From Cocleimonas sp. (GTDB lineage Bacteria > Pseudomonadota > Gammaproteobacteria > Thiotrichales > Thiotrichaceae), in contig JAGLDT010000223.1 in NCBI GenBank assembly GCA_023145485.1, positions 1 to 6,225 on the forward strand: a DNA stretch of 6,225 nucleotides, read 5' to 3'. Of the stretch, positions 1 to 6,117 are shown piece after piece (position 1 is the first letter of the stretch; each line of letters begins with the position of its first letter). A program made the translations under genes and the position numbers. The notes under the pieces were generated by a model. The model ran no database searches, was not told the DNA's origin, and was given only the letters and a program-made list of their open reading frames with translations.

Positions 1-22
1 TATTTTTCAGGCTGAATTGCTG

Positions 23-1411
23 TTAATTAGCAATCAACTTTTCAATCTCTAAAACCTTCTGCTCTACTAATTGTACATCTTGTTTTGATTCTACATTAAG
101 TCGCAGTAAAGGCTCTGTATTTGAGCCACGCAGACTAAAGCGCCAGTGACTAAATTCCAGACTAATGCCGTCGATGGTATCAATCACTGGCTCTTCTTTT
201 TCTTTATAGCTTTCTGAGGTGTAATACTGCATTACGTTATCAATGGCTTTCTGAGTGTCGGCAACTTTGTAATTTATTTCACCACTACAAGGATAAGCAA
301 GCATACGTTCTGCAACTAGTTCTGATAACGGTTGTTGTTTATGACTCAGCAACTGTGCCACTAATAACCACGGAATCATGCCACTGTCGCAATAGGCGAA
401 GTCTCTAAAATAGTGATGCGCGCTCATTTCCCCTCCATAGATTGCATTTTCGGCGCGCATCCTTTCTTTTATAAACGCATGACCTGTTTTTGATTGAATT
501 GGGATTCCGCCTGCTTTTTTAACAATATCAATGGTATTCCATGTTAAGCGCGGATCGTGAATGATTTTTTCATTAAGGTGTTGTTCAAGAAAGGCTTCTG
601 CAAGTAGCCCTACAATATAATAGCCTTCAATAAACTCACCCTTTTGATCAAACAAAAAACAACGATCAAAATCGCCATCCCATGCAATCCCCATATCGGC
701 CTTATGTTGAATCACCGCATCTGTGGTGGTTTGACGGTTTTCAATTAATAAGGGATTAGGAATACCATTGGGAAAGGTGCCATCGGGCTGATGGTGTATT
801 TTTATAAATTCAATTGGGATTTCTAATGACTTAAAACGTGCTTCTAGTGCATCGATCACATGCCCTGCTGCCCCATTGCCTGCATTGACGACTAATTTGA
901 GTGGCTTCATCTGCTGTGGATTGATATACGTTAACAGATGCTCCACATAATCAGTTAATATAGATTGTTGCGTTAATGTACCTTGATGATCACAGAGTTT
1001 AAAATCTTGTAGCTCTGCTAGTGCTTGGATTGCTTTTAACCCTGTATCACCACTGATGGGCTTTGCGCCACGTGAAACAAATTTCATGCCATTAAAGTCG
1101 ATAGGATTATGACTCGCAGTCACTTCAATCCCGCCATCTATGTCTAAATAAAAGGCTGCAAAATAGATTTCTTCGGTTCCTGTCATGCCAAGATCAATGA
1201 CATCTGCACCCGCATCCATTAAGCCATTAGCAAGGGCTTGTTTTAGTGAGTCACTGCTAAGACGAATATCGCCCCCGATAGCCACCCGTTTTGCATTGAG
1301 GTATTGAGCATAAGCACGCCCTATTCTGTAAGCAATGTCTTCATTAAGTTCATCACCTAGTTTTCCACGCACATCGTAGGCTTTGAAACAGGTTAGTGTC
1401 TTATTTGTCAT
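23..1411 (-). CDS. manB: Phosphomannomutase (ManB/CpsG type, alpha-D-phosphohexomutase family)
   Basis: Interconverts mannose-6-phosphate and mannose-1-phosphate in the cytoplasm, the middle step of GDP-mannose synthesis. Numbered from the chosen start (462 aa), all four family signatures are visible: the phosphoserine loop TASHNP at 98-103 (Ser100 is the expected phosphorylated serine), the metal loop DGDFDR at 245-250, the sugar-specificity loop GEMSAHH at 327-333, and the C-terminal phosphate-binding loop RGSNTEP at 428-434. The GEMSAHHYF form of the sugar loop is typical of CpsG/ManB rather than of phosphoglucomutases. E. coli CpsG is 456 aa, so the gene is full length. The start at 1411 gives the usual N-terminus just before LTCFKAYDVRG and overlaps the manC stop by 11 bases, suggesting translational coupling. 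ATGs at 1435 and 1438 would add 8 or 9 residues; no start has a strong Shine-Dalgarno sequence. The family call is firm; some relatives also accept glucose phosphates, which sequence alone cannot exclude. Confidence 0.95.
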   Translation of the reverse strand: MTNKTLTCFKAYDVRGKLGDELNEDIAYRIGRAYAQYLNAKRVAIGGDIRLSSDSLKQALANGLMDAGADVIDLGMTGTEEIYFAAFYLDIDGGIEVTASHNPIDFNGMKFVSRGAKPISGDTGLKAIQALAELQDFKLCDHQGTLTQQSILTDYVEHLLTYINPQQMKPLKLVVNAGNGAAGHVIDALEARFKSLEIPIEFIKIHHQPDGTFPNGIPNPLLIENRQTTTDAVIQHKADMGIAWDGDFDRCFLFDQKGEFIEGYYIVGLLAEAFLEQHLNEKIIHDPRLTWNTIDIVKKAGGIPIQSKTGHAFIKERMRAENAIYGGEMSAHHYFRDFAYCDSGMIPWLLVAQLLSHKQQPLSELVAERMLAYPCSGEINYKVADTQKAIDNVMQYYTSESYKEKEEPVIDTIDGISLEFSHWRFSLRGSNTEPLLRLNVESKQDVQLVEQKVLEIEKLIAN

Positions 1412-2831
1412 TGTCTGAGCGTCCGTATTGATCATCATAGCGTTCTATATCGTCTTCATCTAAATAACCACCTGATTGAACTTCAACCATTTCTAGTGGG
1501 ATTTTCCCAGGATTAGCTAAACGGTGCATTGAACCTAGTGGAATATAGGTCGATTGATTTTCAGTGAGTAAAAAGGTTTTATCATCACAGGTAACTTCTG
1601 CGGTGCCTTTAACCACCACCCAATGTTCGGCGCGATGATGGTGTTTTTGCAGTGACAGTTTCGCCCCTGGATTAACGGTAATACGCTTTACCTGAAAACG
1701 ATACCCGACATCAATACAATCATAACATCCCCAAGGTCGATACACTTCGGAATGATTTTGCGCTTCGGATGCATTTTTATCGATAAGGCGTTGCACAATT
1801 TTTTTAATATCCTGCGCCCGATCTTTATGCATGACTAAAGTGGCATCTTTGGTATCCACAACGACTAAATCCTCTACGCCAACCAAGGCAACCAAACGTT
1901 TTTCGGTGTAAATCAGATTATTATTGGCATTGTGTAGCATTGAATTACCCCTTACTACATTGCCGTATTCATCCTGCTCACCCACCTCCCATACTGCTGG
2001 CCAGCTACCCACATCATTCCAACCTGCATCCAAAGGAATCAGAGCAATATTATCAGAGCGTTCCATAATCGCATTATCAATGGATATATTAGGAGATGAA
2101 CTAAAGCTTTTATTATCGACACGGATAAAGTCAATATCCCGTTCAGCTTTCTGAATAGCAACTTGACACGCTTGCAAAATATCAGGTTCATATTGTGCCA
2201 CTGAATCAAGATAGTTCTTTGCTTGAAACATAAACATGCCACTATTCCATAAATAATGCCCATCGTTTAAATAAGATTCTGCTGTTGCTTGGTCAGGCTT
2301 TTCTACAAATTGCTCTACCTTATAAGCTAACGGTTTAATCTCTGCATCCTGCTTATTATATTTTATATAGCCATAGCCCGTTTCTGCTTTATTAGGAACA
2401 ATGCCAAAGGTAACTAGCTTCCCTTGTTTCGCTGTCTTTTCAGCATGATCAATAGCGATATGAAACCTTTGAATATCGGTAATCACATGATCCGCAGGTA
2501 AAACTAACATCATTGCATCGGGATCTGCCTTTAATGCATGTAAAGCCGCTAGCACAATCGCGGGTGCGGTATTGCGTCCCACAGGTTCGAGTAAAATACC
2601 TTGATGAGCAAGATTTAACTCATGCAATTGCTCCGCCACCATAAAACGGTGATCTTCATTACAGACGATAATCGGAGGCTGTAAATGACTAACACCTTGT
2701 AATCGTAATAAGGTTGATTGCAATAAAGTGTTGTCCTCATCAACAACAGGTAGGAATTGTTTAGGTCGTTGTTTACGTGAAAGTGGCCACAGGCGAGTGC
2801 CTGAGCCACCTGATAGAATAACGGGGATCAT
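1401..2831 (-). CDS. manC: Mannose-1-phosphate guanylyltransferase / mannose-6-phosphate isomerase (bifunctional)
   Basis: Makes GDP-mannose from GTP and mannose-1-phosphate in the cytoplasm; the C-terminal domain belongs to the family that isomerises fructose-6-phosphate to mannose-6-phosphate. From the ATG at 2831 the protein is 476 aa, close to the 478 aa of E. coli CpsB. The nucleotidyltransferase domain (about 1-290) shows the GGSGTRLWPLSR loop at 8-19 with PKQF at 23-26, VGRNTAPA at 84-91, LPADH at 111-115, VEKP at 176-179, WNSGMF at 195-200 and WNDVGSW at 271-277. The cupin domain (about 360-470) has QKHHHRAEHW at 395-404 and GSMHRLANPG at 433-442, with His397, His399 and His436 the likely metal ligands. 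A TTG at 2867 would extend the frame by 12 residues but has no ribosome binding site, whereas AAGGT lies 6 bases before the ATG at 2831. It is followed by manB with an overlap. Isomerase activity is inferred from the domain; some enterobacterial homologues appear to rely mainly on a separate ManA. Confidence 0.96.
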   Translation of the reverse strand: MIPVILSGGSGTRLWPLSRKQRPKQFLPVVDEDNTLLQSTLLRLQGVSHLQPPIIVCNEDHRFMVAEQLHELNLAHQGILLEPVGRNTAPAIVLAALHALKADPDAMMLVLPADHVITDIQRFHIAIDHAEKTAKQGKLVTFGIVPNKAETGYGYIKYNKQDAEIKPLAYKVEQFVEKPDQATAESYLNDGHYLWNSGMFMFQAKNYLDSVAQYEPDILQACQVAIQKAERDIDFIRVDNKSFSSSPNISIDNAIMERSDNIALIPLDAGWNDVGSWPAVWEVGEQDEYGNVVRGNSMLHNANNNLIYTEKRLVALVGVEDLVVVDTKDATLVMHKDRAQDIKKIVQRLIDKNASEAQNHSEVYRPWGCYDCIDVGYRFQVKRITVNPGAKLSLQKHHHRAEHWVVVKGTAEVTCDDKTFLLTENQSTYIPLGSMHRLANPGKIPLEMVEVQSGGYLDEDDIERYDDQYGRSDNDK

Positions 2832-2837
2832 AATGTT

Positions 2838-2842
2838 ACCTT
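2838..2842 (-). promoter_or_regulatory. Ribosome binding site of manC
   Basis: On the minus strand AAGGT stands 6 bases before the ATG at 2831. It decides the manC start in favour of that ATG over the in-frame TTG at 2867, which has only a T-rich terminator tail in front of it. Confidence 0.7.
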
Positions 2843-2869
2843 TTGGAATATTGATATGAAGTTTCAAAC

Positions 2870-2898
2870 AAAAAAAGCGAGGACAATACCTCGCTTTT
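2870..2898 (-). terminator. Rho-independent terminator after the ComEA-like gene
   Basis: A perfect 10-bp stem (AAAAGCGAGG at 2873-2882 paired with CCTCGCTTTT at 2889-2898) closes a 6-base loop. Read on the minus strand, the descending arm runs into seven consecutive T (2876 to 2870), the classic form of an intrinsic terminator. It lies 37 bases past the stop codon of the ComEA-like gene and ends 38 bases before the manC start. On the plus strand the T run is only four, and no plus-strand gene ends here, so minus-strand function is favoured. It should insulate manC from the upstream gene, or attenuate a manC transcript that starts upstream of it. Confidence 0.88.
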
Positions 2899-2920
2899 AA
2901 CGCTTAATTTCCTAGTTGGT

Positions 2921-2926
2921 ATTTTA
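2921..2926 (-). promoter_or_regulatory. Possible -10 element for manC, upstream of the terminator
   Basis: The minus strand reads TAAAAT here, matching 5 of 6 bases of the sigma-70 -10 consensus. The matching -35 position (17-base spacer) reads only ACCACA, which is poor. If used, the transcript would begin near 2914 and carry the 2870-2898 hairpin in its leader before manC. The region is AT-rich, so a chance match is quite possible. Confidence 0.2.
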
Positions 2927-2934
2927 GAGTAAAA

Positions 2935-3447
2935 TTATGAGGGTGTGGTTAATTTCTTTAGCTCAACTTTTATTTCAGGATTAACTTTTTTATTTGAATT
3001 AAGTCCTTCTTCTTTCCTTGACGATGCTTCACTTTCAAGCTTCTCTTGACTATCTGTCTTAGAAACTTCTTGCACCACTTCCACTGATTTTTCTATTTCT
3101 TTGAGCTTTTCTTCCTTTTTTATATCAACTTTGATGATCTTCTCTTTTTTGGTGTGAGTTTTTTTATTCGGAGCTGAAATCTCACCTTCTATCAGCGATA
3201 AATCGGCTTTAATATTCGTAAAAATCCCCCTGCCAATCCCTTTCACTTCCATAATTTCAGCAATGCTCTGAAATTCTTTATTTGCTTGACGATAGTTAAT
3301 AATTTTTATCGCCTTCTTTACCCCAATACCTTTTAAATAGTATTGAAAGGCAGAGGCATCGGCCTTATTGATATTCACTGTTTCAGCGAAGGCAGACACT
3401 GAAAAAATAGACAATAGGGTCGCGAGGAGTAGTGACTTATACTTCAT
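2935..3447 (-). CDS. Secreted ComEA-like helix-hairpin-helix protein with charged C-terminal tail
   Basis: A 170-aa exported protein likely to bind DNA non-specifically; relatives include the competence protein ComEA, which holds incoming DNA in the periplasm, and E. coli YbaV. Residues 1-21 form a signal peptide: MKYK, a hydrophobic core LLLATLLSIF, then the AFA cleavage motif before Glu22. Residues about 24-85 are the ComEA-type double helix-hairpin-helix unit: VNINKAD at 24-30, first hairpin KGIGVKKA at 39-46, INYR at 50-53, and second hairpin VKGIGRG at 68-74. Residues about 92-170 are a low-complexity tail dominated by Lys, Glu and Ser, probably disordered or partly helical. Single-domain gammaproteobacterial homologues are usually only about 90-125 aa, so the tail is extra. 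The start is supported by AAGGA six bases before the ATG at 3447. The gene is monocistronic, with its own candidate promoter and a strong terminator. A role in DNA uptake is inference: no other competence gene is present in the window. Confidence 0.85.
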   Translation of the reverse strand: MKYKSLLLATLLSIFSVSAFAETVNINKADASAFQYYLKGIGVKKAIKIINYRQANKEFQSIAEIMEVKGIGRGIFTNIKADLSLIEGEISAPNKKTHTKKEKIIKVDIKKEEKLKEIEKSVEVVQEVSKTDSQEKLESEASSRKEEGLNSNKKVNPEIKVELKKLTTPS

Positions 3448-3499
3448 GAGGATTCCTTATTTTTATAAATTAGAGGGGAAATAACGAGTCTACGCAAAA

Positions 3500-3508
3500 A
3501 TAATAACA
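3500..3508 (-). promoter_or_regulatory. Candidate extended -10 promoter for the ComEA-like gene
   Basis: The minus strand reads TGTTATTAT (3508 to 3500), that is a TGn extension followed by TATTAT, 5 of 6 to consensus. No good -35 hexamer lies 16-18 bases upstream, which is typical of extended -10 promoters. Transcription would start near 3493, leaving a leader of about 45 bases before the ATG at 3447. The inverted repeat at 3510-3570 lies immediately upstream of this element, where a regulator could bind. Confidence 0.35.
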
Positions 3509-3509
3509 A

Positions 3510-3570
3510 GTGCTAAAACCAGTCGATAGATGGTAATCCTGTGATACACAGTCTGCATAACTGGTAGCAC
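3510..3570. repeat. Imperfect inverted repeat with nested small hairpin
   Basis: GTGCTA (3510-3515) pairs with TAGCAC (3565-3570), and CCAGT (3519-3523) pairs with ACTGG (3560-3564), leaving a 3-base A bulge on one side. This gives 11 base pairs enclosing 36 bases. Inside lies a second perfect palindrome, CTGTG-ATA-CACAG (3539-3551). There is no T tract on either side, so it is not an intrinsic terminator. It could be an operator region for the adjacent minus-strand promoter, the core of a small structured RNA, or the remnant of a small mobile repeat; the sequence alone does not decide. Confidence 0.45.
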
Positions 3571-3717
3571 CCATTAGTCAATCGGTGTAAACTCCATCCA
3601 ATATGATACACTGCCCTATTGCTTAAAACCTTGTTGCTATGCTCTCAAAAGTACGCCTAGCATAATGTCAAGGGGGTTTTCAGTAGACGTCTCTATCCTC
3701 GGACAGGCTCCTAGTCT

Positions 3718-3765
3718 CTTTTAGGCAATCATCATCTTTTGATAATAAAAACCAATAAATATCTT
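3718..3765 (+). promoter_or_regulatory. Weak candidate promoter sequences for aroQ-accB-accC
   Basis: Two poor candidates face aroQ. GATAAT at 3741-3746 matches 5 of 6 bases of a -10 element, but its -35 at 3718-3723 (CTTTTA, 17-base spacer) is weak. TTGATA at 3739-3744 is a good -35 (5 of 6), but is followed by TATCTT at 3760-3765 with a short 15-base spacer. The region is strongly AT-rich, so such matches are expected by chance. A promoter must lie somewhere upstream of aroQ because the neighbouring gene points the other way. Confidence 0.25.
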
Positions 3766-3795
3766 TTCAACTTCCAATATAAAAAATAACAAACT

Positions 3796-4236
3796 ATGGC
3801 TAAAATACTGCTGTTAAATGGCCCCAATCTTAATTTACTAGGTCAACGCGAACCAGGGCATTATGGAACACTTTCCTTGTCTAATATTGAAAAAAAATTA
3901 CAGCATATTGCGGCAAAAAAACATCACCAACTCGACTGTTTCCAAAGCAATGCTGAACATAAACTAGTTGACAGAATTCATACCGCACAGAGGGAAGACG
4001 TCAATTTTATCTTATTTAATCCCGCTGCATTCACACACACAAGCATCGCTCTACGAGATGCTTTATTAGCCACCCAGCTGCCTTTTATTGAAGTTCACTT
4101 ATCCAATGTTTACCAACGGGAAACCTTTCGACACCACTCCTATTTTTCTGATATAGCAAAAGGCTGTATTATAGGACTTGGCCCTAAAGGTTATGAACTG
4201 GCTTTAGACGCAGCGATTGACACACTTAAAGCCTAG
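3796..4236 (+). CDS. aroQ: 3-dehydroquinate dehydratase, type II
   Basis: Dehydrates 3-dehydroquinate to 3-dehydroshikimate, the third step of the shikimate pathway to aromatic amino acids; type II enzymes are cytoplasmic dodecamers unrelated to AroD. The 146-aa length is normal for the family. Visible signatures are LNGPNLNLLGQREPGHYG at 7-24, carrying the lid residues Arg18 and Tyr23; QSNAEH at 50-55; FNPAAFTHTSIALRDAL at 74-90 with Asn75, His81 and Arg87; and EVHLSNVYQRETFRHHSY at 99-116 with catalytic His101, Ser103 and Arg112. All expected catalytic and substrate-contact residues are present. The ATG at 3796 gives the standard N-terminus (MAKILLLNGPN), but the AT-rich leader in front of it has no Shine-Dalgarno match. 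accB starts 73 bases after its stop with no terminator between, so the three genes are probably co-transcribed, an arrangement frequent in gammaproteobacteria. Confidence 0.97.
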   Translation: MAKILLLNGPNLNLLGQREPGHYGTLSLSNIEKKLQHIAAKKHHQLDCFQSNAEHKLVDRIHTAQREDVNFILFNPAAFTHTSIALRDALLATQLPFIEVHLSNVYQRETFRHHSYFSDIAKGCIIGLGPKGYELALDAAIDTLKA

Positions 4237-4309
4237 AAACTGAATCCGTGAGTTTAAAAACAAACAACCAAAAACTCAGATCCCAAGGCAATTACACAGG
4301 AAAAACCTA

Positions 4310-4756
4310 ATGGATGTTCGTAAAGTAAAGAAACTAATTGAACTTGTTGAAGCGAGCGGTATCGCCGAATTAGAAATCATCGAAGGTGAGGAGTCAGTAC
4401 GCATTATACGCTACAGCGCAGCCCCTGCTTCTATCGCAGCGCCTATTGTTGCTCCCGCCCTTCATCAAGAAGGTTCAGTTATAGGCATTTCTCCCACAGC
4501 AGAAACGGAGAGCGCAATCGTAGAGACAACCATTGACTCGCCTATGGTTGGTACTTTTTATCGTGCATCATCACCTAGCGCTCCTGCGTTTGCTCAGGTT
4601 GGGCAAAAAGTTGCGGTCGGTGATACCTTATGCATTATTGAGGCAATGAAAATGCTCAATGAAATCGAAGCCGACAAATCTGGTACCATCAAAACAATTT
4701 TAGTAGAGAATGAGCAACCAGTTGAATTTGGTGAACCTCTTTTTGTTATTGAATAA
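4310..4756 (+). CDS. accB: Acetyl-CoA carboxylase biotin carboxyl carrier protein
   Basis: Carries biotin, and then carboxybiotin, between the biotin carboxylase and carboxyltransferase subunits of acetyl-CoA carboxylase, the first committed step of fatty acid synthesis. The 148-aa protein is close to the 156 aa of E. coli AccB. The N-terminal part (MDVRKVKKLIELVEASGIAE, then EGEESVRI) is typical. Residues about 36-72 are an Ala/Pro-rich flexible linker. The C-terminal biotinyl domain (about 75-148) includes the 'thumb' segment SPMVGTFYRASSPSAPAF at 77-94, characteristic of acetyl-CoA carboxylase carriers, and the biotinylation motif EAMKM at 111-115 with Lys114 as the modified residue. AGGA at 4298-4301 lies eight bases before the ATG and supports the start. 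accC follows after 17 bases. E. coli AccB represses its own operon; whether that holds here is unknown. Confidence 0.97.
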   Translation: MDVRKVKKLIELVEASGIAELEIIEGEESVRIIRYSAAPASIAAPIVAPALHQEGSVIGISPTAETESAIVETTIDSPMVGTFYRASSPSAPAFAQVGQKVAVGDTLCIIEAMKMLNEIEADKSGTIKTILVENEQPVEFGEPLFVIE

Positions 4757-4773
4757 TTCGGGGGACTAATAGA

Positions 4774-6117
4774 ATGATAAAAAAACTACTGATCGCCAAC
4801 CGTGGCGAAATAGCACTTCGTATTCTACGCGCCTGTCGAGAAATGGGGATTAAAACAGTTGCCATCCACTCAACAGCGGATAGGAATCTCAAACATGTTC
4901 GCCTTGCGGATGAAGCGGTTTGTATTGGCCCGCCTAGCTCTACTGAAAGCTATTTAAATATTCCCGCCATTATTAGCGCGGCTGAAGTCACTGATGCCGA
5001 TGCGATTCATCCTGGTTATGGCTTCTTGTCTGAAAATGCTGATTTTGCAGAACGGGTGGAATCCAGTGGCTTTATATTTGTAGGACCAACGGCTGCTACC
5101 ATTCGCATTATGGGGGATAAAATTTGCGCTAAAGAAGCCATGGAAAAAGCCAATGTTCCCTGTGTGCCAGGGTCTGAAGGGGCTATTCCTGATAATCCTG
5201 AAGAAGCATTGGCAATGGCGGAGCGTATTAGCTATCCATTAATCATTAAAGCAACGGGTGGTGGTGGCGGTCGAGGTATGCGGGTTGTTTATGATCCCTC
5301 TGACCTTATCGAGTCCATTGCCATGACTAAAGCAGAGGCAGGCGCAGCTTTTGGTAATGATGTGGTATTTATGGAGAAATTCCTCCAAAAACCACGTCAT
5401 ATTGAATTCCAAGTATTAGCCGATGAACACGGCAATGCCATTCATCTTTGTGAACGTGACTGCTCTATGCAACGTCGTAATCAAAAGGTCGTTGAAGAAG
5501 CGCCAGCCCCAGGTATTACGCCTGAACGACGCAAAGAGTTAGGTGATGTTATTAGTAAAGCCTGTGTTGAAATAGGCTACCGTGGCGCAGGGACATTTGA
5601 GTTTTTATACGAAAATGATGAGTTTTATTTTATCGAAATGAATACTCGTTTACAGGTTGAGCATCCCGTGACAGAGCTAATTACAGGGGTTGATCTCGTC
5701 AAGCAACAACTACTGATTGCTTCGGGCAAAAAATTGATGATCAAACAAGAAGATATTGTCCCGCGTGGGCATGCGATTGAATGCAGAATCAATGCGGAAG
5801 ACCCTGATACCTTTATTCCATCCCCAGGGAAAATAGAACGTTTCCATCAACCTGGTGGCTTAGGTGTGAGGGTTGATTCACATATTTATGGTGGCTATAC
5901 CGTCCCACCTCACTATGACTCCATGATCGGTAAACTGATCGTTCATGCTGATGATAGAGACTCTGCTATCGCACGCATGGAAGGCGCATTAACCGAAATG
6001 GTGGTTGAAGGCATCAAGACTAATATTCCACTGCAACGCAGAATTATGGCCGATACCGCATTTCGTAAAGGTGGTGCGGGTATTGATTATCTTGAGAAGA
6101 AACTTAGTCAAAAATAA
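4774..6117 (+). CDS. accC: Acetyl-CoA carboxylase, biotin carboxylase subunit
   Basis: Uses ATP and bicarbonate to carboxylate the biotin on AccB, the first half-reaction of acetyl-CoA carboxylase, in the cytoplasm. The protein is 447 aa against 449 in E. coli, and residue numbers coincide. In order: N-terminal biotin carboxylase domain (about 1-114) beginning MIKKLLIANRGEIALR; ATP-grasp domain (about 115-330) with Lys116, Lys159, the glycine loop GGGGGRGM at 162-169, MEKFLQKPRHIEFQVLAD at 200-217 including His209, Lys238, Glu276, and EMNTRLQVEHPVTE at 288-301 carrying Glu288, Arg292, Gln294, Val295 and Glu296; then the C-terminal domain with Arg338 in CRIN. All known catalytic and substrate residues checked are intact. 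It is a stand-alone subunit with no fused carrier domain, which fits the separate accB 17 bases upstream. The start is backed by GGGGGA at 4760-4765, eight bases before the ATG. No clear terminator follows, so the operon might continue beyond the window. Confidence 0.98.
   Translation: MIKKLLIANRGEIALRILRACREMGIKTVAIHSTADRNLKHVRLADEAVCIGPPSSTESYLNIPAIISAAEVTDADAIHPGYGFLSENADFAERVESSGFIFVGPTAATIRIMGDKICAKEAMEKANVPCVPGSEGAIPDNPEEALAMAERISYPLIIKATGGGGGRGMRVVYDPSDLIESIAMTKAEAGAAFGNDVVFMEKFLQKPRHIEFQVLADEHGNAIHLCERDCSMQRRNQKVVEEAPAPGITPERRKELGDVISKACVEIGYRGAGTFEFLYENDEFYFIEMNTRLQVEHPVTELITGVDLVKQQLLIASGKKLMIKQEDIVPRGHAIECRINAEDPDTFIPSPGKIERFHQPGGLGVRVDSHIYGGYTVPPHYDSMIGKLIVHADDRDSAIARMEGALTEMVVEGIKTNIPLQRRIMADTAFRKGGAGIDYLEKKLSQK

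Larger units (their letters stand above)
3448..3795. other. Divergent intergenic region without a supported gene
   Basis: These 348 bases separate the ComEA-like gene from aroQ, which are transcribed away from each other. Beyond the inverted repeat and candidate promoter listed separately, three things are visible: the octamer TGATACAC occurs twice in direct orientation (3542-3549 and 3604-3611), AGACGTCT at 3685-3692 is a perfect palindrome, and GCCTA at 3655-3659 can pair with TAGGC at 3722-3726 around a more GC-rich 62-base insert. Stop-free stretches are under 50 codons and lack recognisable content. No tRNA or known riboswitch was recognised. Confidence 0.6.

Noticed and set aside
16..34. 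ATTGCT/AGCAAT hairpin over the manB stop codon as a terminator
   Set aside because: Only six base pairs, and on the minus strand it is followed by mixed sequence rather than a T run; the operon end may lie outside the window.
1924..2809. Open frames of 64-76 codons on both strands within manC
   Set aside because: They overlap a full-length, clearly conserved gene, have no recognisable domains and no ribosome binding sites; they are frame shadows.
3539..3551. CTGTG-ATA-CACAG as a CRP binding site
   Set aside because: CRP sites have TGTGA and TCACA separated by six bases; the spacing here is wrong, so only an unspecified palindrome can be claimed.
3470..3574. Minus-strand 34-codon ORF (MGATSYADC...) in the intergenic region
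   Set aside because: It lacks a Shine-Dalgarno sequence, overlaps the candidate promoter and inverted repeat, and has no recognisable content.
3575..3724. Plus-strand stop-free stretch of about 49 codons ahead of aroQ
   Set aside because: The only internal ATG (3665) has no ribosome binding site and the translation resembles no family that could be recognised.
4250..4277. GAGTTT/AAACTC pairing between aroQ and accB as a terminator
   Set aside because: Six AT-rich base pairs around a loop of about 16 bases, followed by no T tract; unlikely to stop transcription.
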